From Eutreptiella sp. 'Long Island Sound 2002' (taxonomy: Eukaryota; Euglenozoa; Euglenophyceae; Eutreptiales; Eutreptiaceae), in contig OZ038384.1 of NCBI GenBank assembly GCA_964036045.1, positions 43,354,204 to 43,418,203 of the forward strand: a stretch of 64,000 nucleotides of DNA. Direction: 5' to 3'. The notes below the pieces were generated by a model. It worked only from the letters and a program-made list of their open reading frames with translations. It did not search any database and was not told the DNA's origin. Shown piece by piece: positions 32,231 through 42,300 of the stretch. Numbering within the stretch: position 1 is the stretch's first letter; each line of letters starts with the position of its first letter. Both the position numbers and the translations under genes were made by a program.

Positions 32231-35200
32231 GGGGGCGTCGGTTGTGGAAGAGGGGGTGTTCTCCTCGGCCTCAACGTCGTTGACGCCCTTCTTTCTTCCC
32301 CCTTTACCTCCTCCTTTACCCTTCTTGTCCTTGTCCTTGTTCTGGTCATTCTGGTTGTTCTCCTTGTTCTTGTTGTCCGACCTGGGGACCCAGTTCCGCT
32401 TGATCTCCTGGATCTCCTTGGCCAACTCGGTCCCCACCGACGACATCAGCTTGGCCAGCTCGTCCTTGTCGACCTCCATTTTGGCTTCCCGGATACCCGC
32501 GGGCGCACGCTTCTTCGACCCGTGCGCCTTCTTGTAAGCCTCCGTGTCGGCCTTGTGGACGGGGCATGTTCGGTGGTCATGGTTGAAGCCTTTCTTCCTC
32601 CCATAACACACGAAACAGCCCTGAGGGTGAGCTCGTATGAACTCCCCAAAGGACAGCGGAGGGTCGCCAATGCGGCGAGGATCCCTCTTCTCCTGCTTCC
32701 TCCAACCCTGCTGCAGGGGCTTCCAGTTTCCCGGCTTGCTCCCCGTGTTCAGGTTCTTGGCCACGAAGGCACAAACGGCCACTTCGGCGGGCTCATCGTC
32801 GTCGTCATCGTCGACGAGAGTCTCATCGCCGCCGGCTCCCGCTGGGTCCATGGCAGATTCCCCGCCAGGTCCCTCGCCAACGTAGTTGACGTCGCGGTCG
32901 CCGGGCCTCAACCCGCGGGTGTGGTGGAGGTTTCGGTACTCCTTGAGTATTTCCTCGCCAACCCACTCCAGGATCTCGTCGCAGCTCATCCGCGCTGGGA
33001 TGGGCTGCAGACAGATGGTCTGGCCGCTCAACTCACAATCGTCAAGGCGCCACATCGCGGTCTTCTCGCGATCGCCCGAGACGGTGATGAGAAGAGCGTT
33101 CCGCAGGGAGTGCCGTTTGACATCCCGGGCCACGTTCTTCTTCGCCCAAGACACAACGTTCGTATGATACTCCTTGGGGAGCATCATCTTGACCGTGTGG
33201 TTGGACTTGGCCCTCTTGGATTCCTCCTTGGTGACCCTCTTGATCCATGCTTCCGGCAGCATGGAGAGCAGGCGAGCCTGCTCGTCACCCTCGTTCCAAT
33301 CCTCCACATTGCGGCGGAAGAGGGTGTATTTCCCTCGGAAGTCACGCCAGTCCCGTAGGCGGATCTCCCGTCCATCATGCTCAAGCTTGATGGACTTCCA
33401 GCGCTTGGCAGCCACCTGCGGAGCGTCCACCCGCTCCTGCTCGTTGAGCCACTTCTTGGCGTCCTTGAGGGTCTTGATTTTCCCCTCCTTGGTCGCCACG
33501 AAGTATAGCTCGCCGAGCACTTCCGGCAGGCGGTACCTGAACCGTTTGAAGACATATCTCTCCGCATCCGCGGGAGGTAGGTCTTCAGTGACGGTCAGCC
33601 CCCAATCGTCCAGCTTCTCCAAGAAGCGGTCGAGGTTGAGGGGGTTGCCATCGTACATGGGGGGCTTGATGTCCTTCAAGTCTTCCCACACGGCGGCGTC
33701 CGCGGCCTTAGAGACCATGAACGCCGGCCGCGAGGTCGACCGAGGTTCCCATCGCCCTCGCCCACGGACTCCCACGGCCGCCACGTCCATCTCCTCCATG
33801 GAATCCCTGTGGCTACGCCGCGGTTCCTCCACGTACGCTGAACCGAAATGTTCACGCCGTACTGCATCCATGTACGCATCCTCATCACGGCGCCGGCGGC
33901 TGCGTTCAGCGGCCTCCCGTCGTACACCACGCGGCGGGCTGATGTCGAACTCCTCCAGGTCCAGGTCCAGGTTCAGGTCCTCACCTTCGCCGACATCCCA
34001 CTCCACGTCTCCTCTGGGGACCTCATCCCTGAGTCCACCATAACGTCCTCCAGCCCTGGGGATTGGCGCCGGTGCTGGTGGCGGGCGTCGGGGGCGTACA
34101 GGCGTCCGCGGTGGAGCACGGCGGTTGTGGTAGTCCGCGCTGAGCCACTCATCGCGCCATTCCTCACTGCCACTGCCGGGCGGCACGCGCTCGTTGCGGC
34201 GGCCCGCGCTGTGGTGAGAGGGGGCGGAGAGAGAGGGGGCACTGGCGCTGGGGCGACTCCTGGGGGCTCCGCCGGGGGCGTGGGGTCTGCCTGGACCTGG
34301 TCCGGGTCCCCAGCCGTCGTCTGACGAGCCAGACTCCAGGGGTGGGTGGTCGCTGCCGACTCTCCCACGGGCTTCCAGCGCATCCAGCCTCTCCTGCAGG
34401 CCGCTGACGACGTTGGTCAGCGACTTGGTCTCGGCCCTGGCGATGTCCAGGTCCTTCTGCGCGCGCGCGGCGACCCCGGAGATGCGAGCCATCTCGACCT
34501 TGCCCGTGTCTACCTCGCACTCGAGGGCAAAGACCCTCCTGCGGAGGTAGACAATCCACCGCCAGGTGGTATCCGGGTCGCCGTTCCCTGGTGGGTCGTC
34601 GGGGTCCCCAGGGGGTCCTCCAGGAGGGCCTCCGCCGGGTCCGCCTGGTCCAGGGGGTCCTCCCCCGCCCGGTGGTCTGCCTCCAGGGGGTCCACTTGGT
34701 GGGCGTCCTCCAGGGGGTCCAGAAGGTCCTCCGCCAGGGGGTCCCGGTGGGTCTCCGCCGGGTCGCCTCGGTGGGTCCGAGGATGGGCGCTTCCTCGTGA
34801 TGCCGAACTCCATGTCGTCATCCTCGTCCATGTCGCCCCACCTGGGCGTCTCGGTCACGGAGGACTCGGAGCTCCGGTAGGGAGGAGGGGGATCCTCATC
34901 CTCACCTTCCGGTTCCATGGGGACGTCTCCGCCGCCTCCGCCCGTCCAAGCCACCACTTGGCGATGTCGACGGCCTCGTTCATCCCTGTCACTGGCGGTG
35001 AAGAAGGGGTCACTGTCGTGGGGGTGCCCACCCGCTGGCCTCCGCGGCCTCTCGGGGGTCTTCCCCTTGCCCTTCCTCCGTCGACGGGCGAGGGTGCTAC
35101 CGCTCCCACTGCTGCCCGTGTCCGCCTCATCCAGCTTCATCCTGGAGGAGGCGTCCCCTTCGAAAAGCCTTCGAAGGGTCTCCACTCGCGATCCTCCCGG

Positions 35201-36562
35201 GGGAGTCTCGTGGCGGAGTTTGGCCTCTGCCTCCTCCATTGCGGCGGCGGTGGCTGCGGCAGCTCGCGCTTCGGCTTCTTCCCGAGCACGAGCCGCCTCG
35301 GCTTCCCGGGCCCGCAGCAGCTGCGCCTTCTGCGCCTCCAACGCCGCCAGCTCCGCCTCCGTCTTGGCCTTCTCCTCAGCGACCTTCCGTCGCGCGGCCT
35401 CGATGGCTTCCTTCTTGGCGGCGTCCTCCTGGGCCTTAGCCGTCGCTTCGGCGTGGGCCCTTTCCTCCGCCTCCTTCTTTGCCCTCCCTTGGGCAAGCGC
35501 CTCTTCCAGCGCCTTCACCTCGGCCTCCTTGCAGGCAATGGCCTCCTGCGTCAGGCGGGCTTCCTCGTCGGCTGCCGCCAACTCACCGTTGACCTGGGCA
35601 GTCGCTGCCCCATGGGCGGCCACGGCCGTGAGTCCGGCCGCAATGGCCGCCACGGTCTGAGGGTGGATGGCCATGCCATGCGCCCACTGCGCAGCCTCCT
35701 CCTGGGCGATGCCGGTGGCGCCCTCCACGGCAGCGCTGTACTGCCTGGCCCGTTGCCGGGCAACCCGACGGTTGCAGGGCACCCCACAGGCGCGCTCACA
35801 GGCGCGCGCCACGTCCCTTTCGGGAGCGACGCTGCTGCTGGAGCTGGCCTGGTCGGCCGGCGTCCTCCCGCGGTGGGCCGACTCGATGTCGCTGCTGGGG
35901 CCTGCTGAGGCCTGCCGGGCCTTCAGGAGCAGCGAACGGGGCTTGGCCTGGGTCTGCTTGGCGACTTGGATGTAGTCGCCAAGGGTGGTGGAGCTGGGGT
36001 GGTGTCCACCATTTGGCCGTTGGGGACTGGGGGCTGGGGTTCCGCCCTTGGCGCCTTGGGCGGCTTCGGCAGCCAGGGACTCCTGGTACTCCCGCCACCT
36101 CCGGTCCCTCTTCTTGTCCCCGGCGGACCGCTTCTCCGTCCCCGGAGACGCGCTGCTGCTGCCCTGCAGCCTGCGCTCGCTTCCCGGTTCCGGGAACTTC
36201 TTCTCGATCACGTCCCACAGGGAGACGTTGATCGAGGCGCCCGACGGGTAGGCGTTGGGGTCCTCGTCCTCCTCAATCCCGTCGGGGCGCAGCCCTTCGC
36301 GGGGCCTGTCCGGCCGGGTCCACGTCCTCCAGCGCTTGCGGCGGAAGCGGTACTCGTACCCTTCCGCCCGCAGCCACTCCTCCACTTCCCGCAGGCGATC
36401 CTCCCCCATGTCCTCGCGGAGCTCGAAGCTCCCGGGCATGCCGCCTTCGCACTGGGGATTGCTGTAGCGGTACTGCTGGTCCCACAGCAATCCGCGCAGC
36501 AGGCGCGCCACATGGGGGTCGGGCTGCGGCCACCTCCGACCCGCTTCTTGCCAATTCACCAT
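32228..36562 (-). CDS. gypsy-2 Gag (1,444 aa from ATG 36562)
   Basis: The frame is open from 36604 but its first codon there is GTG; ATG at 36562 has a strong context (GCTGCCATGG) and is the likely start. Numbering from 36604: the N-terminal part is charged. Residues about 330-480 form a long Ala/Glu/Lys-rich coiled coil (EAAQWAHGMAI ... EEAEAKLRHE). Residues about 610-680 are a Pro/Gly repeat (PPGPPGG type). An Arg/Pro-rich segment follows, then a capsid-like region about 950-1230 (MYDGNPLNLDRFLEKLDDWG and DWRDFRGKYTLFRRNV). A variant zinc knuckle lies at about 1330-1347 (CFVCYGRKKGFNHDHRTC), and the tail is Lys/Gly/Asn-rich. At about 1,450 residues it is several times longer than a typical Ty3/gypsy Gag; the coiled coil and Pro/Gly region account for the excess. 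Confidence 0.88.
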   Translation of the reverse strand: MVNWQEAGRRWPQPDPHVARLLRGLLWDQQYRYSNPQCEGGMPGSFELREDMGEDRLREVEEWLRAEGYEYRFRRKRWRTWTRPDRPREGLRPDGIEEDEDPNAYPSGASINVSLWDVIEKKFPEPGSERRLQGSSSASPGTEKRSAGDKKRDRRWREYQESLAAEAAQGAKGGTPAPSPQRPNGGHHPSSTTLGDYIQVAKQTQAKPRSLLLKARQASAGPSSDIESAHRGRTPADQASSSSSVAPERDVARACERACGVPCNRRVARQRARQYSAAVEGATGIAQEEAAQWAHGMAIHPQTVAAIAAGLTAVAAHGAATAQVNGELAAADEEARLTQEAIACKEAEVKALEEALAQGRAKKEAEERAHAEATAKAQEDAAKKEAIEAARRKVAEEKAKTEAELAALEAQKAQLLRAREAEAARAREEAEARAAAATAAAMEEAEAKLRHETPPGGSRVETLRRLFEGDASSRMKLDEADTGSSGSGSTLARRRRKGKGKTPERPRRPAGGHPHDSDPFFTASDRDERGRRHRQVVAWTGGGGGDVPMEPEGEDEDPPPPYRSSESSVTETPRWGDMDEDDDMEFGITRKRPSSDPPRRPGGDPPGPPGGGPSGPPGGRPPSGPPGGRPPGGGGPPGPGGPGGGPPGGPPGDPDDPPGNGDPDTTWRWIVYLRRRVFALECEVDTGKVEMARISGVAARAQKDLDIARAETKSLTNVVSGLQERLDALEARGRVGSDHPPLESGSSDDGWGPGPGPGRPHAPGGAPRSRPSASAPSLSAPSHHSAGRRNERVPPGSGSEEWRDEWLSADYHNRRAPPRTPVRPRRPPPAPAPIPRAGGRYGGLRDEVPRGDVEWDVGEGEDLNLDLDLEEFDISPPRGVRREAAERSRRRRDEDAYMDAVRREHFGSAYVEEPRRSHRDSMEEMDVAAVGVRGRGRWEPRSTSRPAFMVSKAADAAVWEDLKDIKPPMYDGNPLNLDRFLEKLDDWGLTVTEDLPPADAERYVFKRFRYRLPEVLGELYFVATKEGKIKTLKDAKKWLNEQERVDAPQVAAKRWKSIKLEHDGREIRLRDWRDFRGKYTLFRRNVEDWNEGDEQARLLSMLPEAWIKRVTKEESKRAKSNHTVKMMLPKEYHTNVVSWAKKNVARDVKRHSLRNALLITVSGDREKTAMWRLDDCELSGQTICLQPIPARMSCDEILEWVGEEILKEYRNLHHTRGLRPGDRDVNYVGEGPGGESAMDPAGAGGDETLVDDDDDDEPAEVAVCAFVAKNLNTGSKPGNWKPLQQGWRKQEKRDPRRIGDPPLSFGEFIRAHPQGCFVCYGRKKGFNHDHRTCPVHKADTEAYKKAHGSKKRAPAGIREAKMEVDKDELAKLMSSVGTELAKEIQEIKRNWVPRSDNKNKENNQNDQNKDKDKKGKGGGKGGRKKGVNDVEAEENTPSSTTDAP

Positions 36563-37013
36563 GGCAGCGGGGGCGTAGTTGATCTTGAGGTCCTTGATGT
36601 GCACTCGTTCAACTCAACGAACTGGTTGTGGTTGTTGAGGAGGGTGCTGTAGCACTGGATTGGGCGTGCGGCTGGTGCTGGTCAGCCGGTGGTTGTGGAG
36701 GTGGTTGACGCGGCCTTGCTGGTCGGCCGTTGGGACTCCGGGTCGGCCGATGGGGCTGATGCAGGAGTCCTGGTCTGTGCACCTCTTTCACGGTTGCTGC
36801 GCGGTCAGGGCGAAGCGCTGGACGGCGCTGCGGGCTCCGTGACGAACTCGGCGCTGTCGCTGAGTGGCGCTGCGAGCCGCTGCGCTGCGCTGCGAGACGC
36901 TGCGCTGCGCTGCGAGCTGCGAGCTGCGCCGCGCTGCTGCGACGCGCTGCTCGGGGTTGGTGGCCCCGAGTGGCACGCGAGGGCTGGGTAACCCCGCGGC
37001 GGTGAAACGCTTT
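36563..37013 (-). promoter_or_regulatory. gypsy-2 leader; no clear tRNA primer site
   Basis: Internal 5' leader between the LTR and Gag. Contains GCTGCG-rich tandem sequence (about 36,860-36,945) and a hairpin with 7-base arms CTCGGGG/CCCCGAG (about 36,950-36,971). Immediately after the LTR the element strand reads AAAGCGTTTCACCGCCGCGG, which does not start with the usual TGG of a primer binding site. Confidence 0.5.
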
Positions 37014-39960
37014 TGACGCGTTCCCGTGGGGGGCCGGCCACGGGACGCTGCGGTGACACGCACAGGTGAGCAGGCAGGCAAGGCACTACGCTCACAAGGG
37101 CATCAATACGCCTGTGTCATGTGACAAAGCGTTTCAGAATCCTTGCCACTCTGCAAAGAGGGAACGAAAGTATGTACAACAACACATCAGGATATGTACA
37201 CATGGGGTTAAGACTGGACTGGGGTAAGGGCATTACAGGACAATAGACACTCTATCCTAACTTGTATCCCAATCCCAGGTCCGACCCTCTCAGTGGCTGG
37301 TGGGGGCGGGGGCTCAAACACAACCCATGCCCTGCTCAGTCCGGACCCTGAAACCCTGCCAATGGGAGAGGTGTCCCACCTAGCCACAGGCGAGTTCCTA
37401 GGAACCAAGGGGCTCCAAGGTCAACCGACAGTGACTCCCTATGCTCCTTTCATGGCAGGTCCCAACTCCTCTCTGAGCCAGAGATATGGCCCCGCCATTA
37501 TCACCCAGGAGTTGGTAGCTGAAAATGGGCTGTTTCAGCCCAAACTGAAATTAACTCAAAAATCCCCAAAATTGACCCCTCGTCCGGACCCGCCAGAGGT
37601 AGGGACGGGGCAACTGACCCTATGCCCTTCGAGTAAAAAACTCTCTGGAGCCCTCACCCAACCTGGTTCCCTCTGAGGTCCCGGCATCAGGGCAACACGG
37701 ATGAGTCAAGTGGGGTCATGATGCCAAAATCACCAAAATTGGCGTCATTCCCACGCGCGGCTCGCCCGGCCAAGGTAAGGCCAATGGCTCACAGGGTAGG
37801 AGGCAGGACCTAGGACTTCTATCTGAGTGCACAACTTGGATTTAGGTCCGGGTTCCCTATGGGCATAGAGAAATGGGGCCGCCAATTGACCACACGGAAG
37901 GGGGAAATTGGGGTCCCAAAATTGGGTCATTTTGGCTGCCTGAAATGAGCCAAGATTCGGTGTGCTCCCAATAGTATATCTCCACGCCGGCTTGGAGATC
38001 GGATCCGCCATTCCATGCGTGATCCATCGGGAGCCCAACGGAGACTCCCATGCCCTTGGCTCTCAAAGATCTCCATGCCACTCGGCGTGGTGACGATCCC
38101 AATTGGGTCCACAAATGCAAAAATGGCAAAATTGCCCATACTCAATTTGGCCTAGCGCCTTAACGAAGGCAGCTCCGCTTCGCCCACGTGGTGTGTGGAC
38201 CATGGGGACCATTACCCATAACACACATGTCATATATGGTCCATTGGTCCATGCGTCCGGCGTGCACGAGGGTTAGAACATGGTGCACGGCGGGCAGCGA
38301 AAGTGGATAATTGCTCAAAATGGCCAAAAATGCGCACACTCATGGTTAAGGCAAATGAGGCACATGCCCGACTCGGACCCGAGTGTGCCATAGGATTGGT
38401 ATCAAGTCATGTTGGTCCAACATATCTTTTGGGCGTCGCCCAACTCCTCCGGTATTGGGAATGGCAGGGTCGCCAAGTGAGCCCATGATTTGGGATAGTC
38501 CCAAATCGCCAACATGGCGGCCACGGTATGCCAAGCCTAAGAGGAGTTATTCGCCGGGTCCAAGATATGTTGGCTACCGAAGTATGTACGCTTATAACAT
38601 ACTTGGGTCATGATGTCAATTGAGCGCAACGTTGAGATACACCGTCGCCACTTGACATCATGACAAGCCAAAAATGGCAAAATTGGCACAATGACACACA
38701 AAAGTGCCTTGAAAGGTCTACAATTATATTATAATATCTCCGGCTTGGATCGTGCAATCACTTAATCCTTCCAAACACAATGACTTGACACCATTGACCT
38801 TCGATCCCACATATGTGCTCCACTTGGGGCGCCTTGAAAGGTTACGAGCGCTACTTCCCAAGTGGGCACATGAAAATATGGAAAATTGTAAAACACACAC
38901 CTTGCTCCCAACGCATCGCTTCGGGATCACCACACAAGCTTCCCTTCACGAAGGTTAGGCTTGCAATTGACTGTAGGGAGTATGGAGAAGGGGCTTGCAC
39001 AATATGAGGTCCATTGGCGGGCTTGGCTTGGAGTAATGGACCCGCCAAATGGGCACACAACACAACACATGGCACATACCACATATTGCCCAAAAATGTA
39101 GCTCCCACCACGATATGTCATGCCCCTCCAAGGGCATATCTTTGTGTCAATCGCTCATAGGAACTCAAGGAGAGTTCCTATGCAACACCAACACTTGCGC
39201 GCTACACTCGAAAGTTATCTTAACGCACGCAATATCATGGCCAATGAGTTGTAACGCAAACTCTACCCTCTTGACCATGATCCATTACACTAGCGCGCAC
39301 GTGTGGAGACGCAAGGCATATAATGCTTCCTAAATTACGTCGGGAGTATTGTGAATACATCCCACGTTTCCTTATCGTCAATACTCGCAAGCAACACGAG
39401 ATATGACCTTCACAAGTGGCCTCACGAATCAACTTTGTTTTGCCCATATCTTTAAGACAAATGGAGGGCAGGATAAAAGGGAAGTTGATTCGTGCATACG
39501 GAAGCACGTAGGTCCACTCGAAAGAGGTCAAATCAAGTGCGGGGATGTCGAAGTCGAAAATCCGATTTCGACATCCTGAAAAATTCGGATTAAGGTTGCG
39601 AGTATTAATTATGAAAATTGCGGAAGCATCCATGCAGTTCCTGGCGACTTTGGAGCCTTCGTGACGGATAGCGTTAAAATTTCCATTATAAACAGTTAAA
39701 CTGGCGGTTACGGTAAAGTCGCGAACCAACCGCCAGCAGTCAAAACAGTGAGTATCGGGACGGAAGCATAAAAATTGACGGAAACAATATGAAAATAAAA
39801 CCCTGTTGATTCCTGATATTCTGATACACAAATCTCCGCTGGCGGTGCATCGGTTGCCGATGCGGGGCTTCACGGCACAGAACACGCCGTGCATGGGGTT
39901 AGTGGACCGGAGACCGGTTGTATGCCGTAACCTAGCCATGGGGTTCTGGGTACCGCTTCA
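37014..39960 (-). repeat. 5' LTR of gypsy-2 (2,947 bp)
   Basis: Direct repeat of 23909-26854, one base longer because of an extra A near 37,638. In element orientation it starts TGAAGCGG next to the ATGC duplication. Promoter and polyadenylation signals must lie here, but no convincing TATA box was identified by eye. Confidence 0.95.
39235..39939 (-). CDS. 234-codon open frame near the start of the 5' LTR
   Basis: Same frame as 26129-26833 in the other LTR. In this copy it would lie at the 5' end of the element, 21 bases inside the LTR. No domain recognised. Confidence 0.3.
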   Translation of the reverse strand: MARLRHTTGLRSTNPMHGVFCAVKPRIGNRCTASGDLCIRISGINRVLFSYCFRQFLCFRPDTHCFDCWRLVRDFTVTASLTVYNGNFNAIRHEGSKVARNCMDASAIFIINTRNLNPNFSGCRNRIFDFDIPALDLTSFEWTYVLPYARINFPFILPSICLKDMGKTKLIREATCEGHISCCLRVLTIRKRGMYSQYSRRNLGSIICLASPHVRASVMDHGQEGRVCVTTHWP

Positions 39961-39964
39961 ATGC
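39961..39964. other. target-site duplication of gypsy-2 (right)
   Basis: ATGC, matching 23905-23908. Confidence 0.8.
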
Positions 39965-40239
39965 GACATGCCGCCAACCACACATGGGGTCACCTCTTTT
40001 ACCCGTCGGGAAGTTTCCAGGGCTTTATGGATGTTCCAAAGCATTTTCACTCTCTGCCTTTTCTTCCTCCGTGCCTCCTCTCCATGCATGCTTTCAAGGG
40101 GCCTTCCACGGCCGCCGCCCTTCCTCGAATGCTGCCCCAGTGGGCTTCCTTGTCCTGTTGTCAGGGGAACATCAACTTGATGCCGCCTCGACCACGGGGT
40201 CATTGTGTTCCCCCCTTTCCCCACAGGTTCCGTGAGTGA
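39961..40239 (+). pseudogene. LINE-2 ORF1-like remnant, continuation after gypsy-2
   Basis: Frame ending at 40239 (YPSGSFQGFMDVPKHFHSLP ...). Once the gypsy-2 insertion is ignored it is in frame with the coding piece that ends at 23908. No domain recognised. Confidence 0.35.
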
Positions 40240-40489
40240 GTTACCAATGACCTTGCCAACTAAGTACGCTGTGCGCTTCAACGCGGCTTCTCCGCACATT
40301 TAGTCTGTTTTCATTCTATGCCTGAGTTTGGGATACATGAGAAAGCATCTCCGACGCTTGCCGCCGGTGCGGTCCCGTGTGTAACCTGCAATTGTGTCTT
40401 GTATCACCTAGATGCCCTCGATAGACGGATGGCGGTTTGGAATTTTGCAACATTACACATTGTGAAGGCCACCACTAGCTGCCCCTTTG

Positions 40490-41010
40490 ATGGGCGTGGC
40501 ATGCATTTCATGTCACATAACGTCCAAGAATCCCTGCGTTCCAAAGTTCAAGCCCTATCGTTTCTTCTTCACTTATTCTTTTTCCGGACATCGTTTCTTT
40601 GCAGGAAATTTGCGCCTTGCCTAAATCCTTTTCCACTCATTCCCTGTATGCATCCGTTTTTAGCGTCATCAACCGTAAGTGTCTAGGAGTGGCGATCCTG
40701 ATCCGTCGTGACGACACCTATGCTCTCCACCGGTTGGGCATCAGGCGGACGGCAGGGCAATGGGGAGTGGGGAGTGTGTGTACCCAAGTGGAGATTCCCA
40801 CATGGGTGGGCTCACTGGGGTATTTCAGCGTACTGGACCACTTCCTAATTTCTTTGCACCTTTCCCCCGTGCGGGCTGGCACCCAACCCAATGCGCACTT
40901 TCCTTCAAACCATTGCCCGATTACCTTGCAAATTCCTAGCGCGGCGGCGCCGGAGCCCATAGCCATTGAGGAGCATCGGCGGTGTTTCCGCCTCTTTCCT
41001 CTGAACCCAA
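40490..41010 (+). pseudogene. LINE-2 APE-like endonuclease remnant
   Basis: GMHFMSHNVQESLRSKVQAL (about 40.50-40.56 kb) matches the first nuclease strand with its Asn. A frameshift near 40.60 kb joins it to LQEICALPKS, the metal-binding Glu motif, then LGVAILIRRDD, and FSVLDHFLISLHLS ... SNHCPITLQI (about 40.83-40.93 kb), the final IDH...SDH motif with the Asp changed to Asn. The GDFN-type box was not found. Orientation and order support a LINE ORF2 start. Confidence 0.65.
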
Positions 41011-42300
41011 AGCGCCTCACGGACGGATACCACGCGGCGTTCCCGCGCGCCATGAGTTCGACCTCGCCTGCGTCAATGCCTGGCCAGTTTCAACACATCC
41101 GTGACGCTCTTGTGGAGGTTGCATGCGCGGTATACAGTCAGCCGATGGCTGACGAACTTTTGCTTGCCGTGGTACGGCGGCAGCAGCAGTCTTTGAGGGC
41201 CTTCCTCCGGAGCCACCCCTTTTGGTGGACCCGCCTGGAGCACTTGCACCAAGTGCTGGCCCTCCGGCTTGCAGTTCACACTGCCTGGTGCATCACCACC
41301 CTGGAGTCAAAGGTGGGGTTAAGTTGCCCCCATCGCCACGAGCAAACTTCGGCGCACACTTACCGCCGAGTTTTTGGCCGCCAGATGGGGCCTTCCATGG
41401 AACCCAAATATGTCTTTCAATTCACGTCTCCGGGCGCATGTGACTTTTGACCAATGGTACCAGCGCCCTTTGATGCTTGTCGGTAGCCTTTCGCACGACT
41501 ATGTGTCTAACCTCATGGCCTGGCAACCTCCATGTACCCCCTTTACTTTACCTCCCCTCTACCGTGGCCCTCCTGCAGGATCTGCTTAACAACACCCCCC
41601 ACACCTTCCCGTACCAGGATATGATTTAATATGTTCTTCTTCGCCGCCTGTCCAATGACAATCTGCAGCCGCTGCTGGCCTTTTATAATGCTGTGTTGTC
41701 GGGTGCTAGGGTGTCTGCTGTGCACCATGGGGACTTCACCGTGTTGCCGAAGAAGGTCCCTCAATGTATCGTGGGCAACGGCAGGCCCCTCAATAATCTG
41801 TCTCTCCTGTGGAGGGTTCTGTCCATGCACCTTCCTTCCACGCTGCAGGCTTTCCTTTGTGCCCACAGGCGTGTGTCCCGTGCGCAGTTCTGCATGTGGA
41901 CCCACACGTCCATGGCGGACGTGCTTCGGGTGGTACACCACTGGTTCTTTTTTTGTTGGTCGCGGGCAGTCCTGGCTGGTTTCGGACAATGTTGGACCTC
42001 TTTGTTTTCGTTATCCGCTCCAAGTTGCTGCACATGGGCGGATACTAGGACGTGGAGGAGGCCTTGGCCCGCTAGGAGGCGGGCCTCGGCCAAGGCGACC
42101 TCATTTCCGCGCTCCTCTATTGCCTCTTGGGTGAGCTGCGTGGTGCCCTAGAGCTGGGTTTAACGCACCTTCTCGCGACGCCAGCTGGGCCTTTGCGCCG
42201 TTTGGGTGGGATCGATGACACTTCGTGGCTTGTTGAGAGCCATTCAGATGTCTAATGCCTCGTTTCCTAGTTGCCCGCCTCCGGGGTAGCGACTAACCTA
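41011..42300 (+). pseudogene. LINE-2 linker and reverse transcriptase remnant
   Basis: A helical linker (VRRQQQSLRAFLRSHPFWWT, about 41.17-41.23 kb) is followed by RT pieces: DFTVLPKKVPQCIVGNGRPL (about 41.73-41.79 kb), a motif like GLGQGDLISALLYCLL (about 42.08-42.13 kb) and the catalytic IDDTSWLVES box (42211 on, with DD at 42214-42219). The reading frame changes several times and stops occur, so it is dead. Confidence 0.65.

Larger units (their letters stand above)
23909..39960 (-). mobile_element. gypsy-2: complete Ty3/gypsy LTR retrotransposon, 16.05 kb
   Basis: Two near-identical direct repeats (23909-26854 and 37014-39960) bound an internal region with gag (36562-32228) and pol (to 27710) on the minus strand. 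Read in element orientation each LTR begins TGAAGC and ends GCGTCA (TG...CA ends), a polypurine tract adjoins the 3' LTR, and ATGC is duplicated at both outer edges. About twenty differences between the LTRs were seen by eye over 2.95 kb, so insertion was fairly recent. Both large frames are free of unexpected stops apart from the in-frame UAG between Gag and Pol. The Pol order protease-RT-RNase H-integrase is that of Ty3/gypsy. It interrupts LINE-2. Confidence 0.95.
39961..42300 (+). mobile_element. LINE-2, 3' part: decayed APE-type LINE split by gypsy-2
   Basis: After the insertion site the plus strand continues an open frame (39961-40239), then shows an APE-like endonuclease (about 40.49-41.0 kb) and a reverse transcriptase (about 41.68-42.3 kb) in several frames. 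The 5' part of the same element is probably 21.96-23.9 kb. Post-RT sequence may reach 42.8 kb (EYLAAMPSTFAARFLRHPSS at about 42.63 kb), but no RNase H was recognised. Confidence 0.6.

Noticed and set aside
32210-35908. Long plus-strand frames (for example 32210-33358 and 34346-35908) opposite gypsy-2 Gag
   Set aside because: Antisense shadows of a GC-rich coding strand; the minus strand carries the capsid, coiled coil and zinc knuckle.
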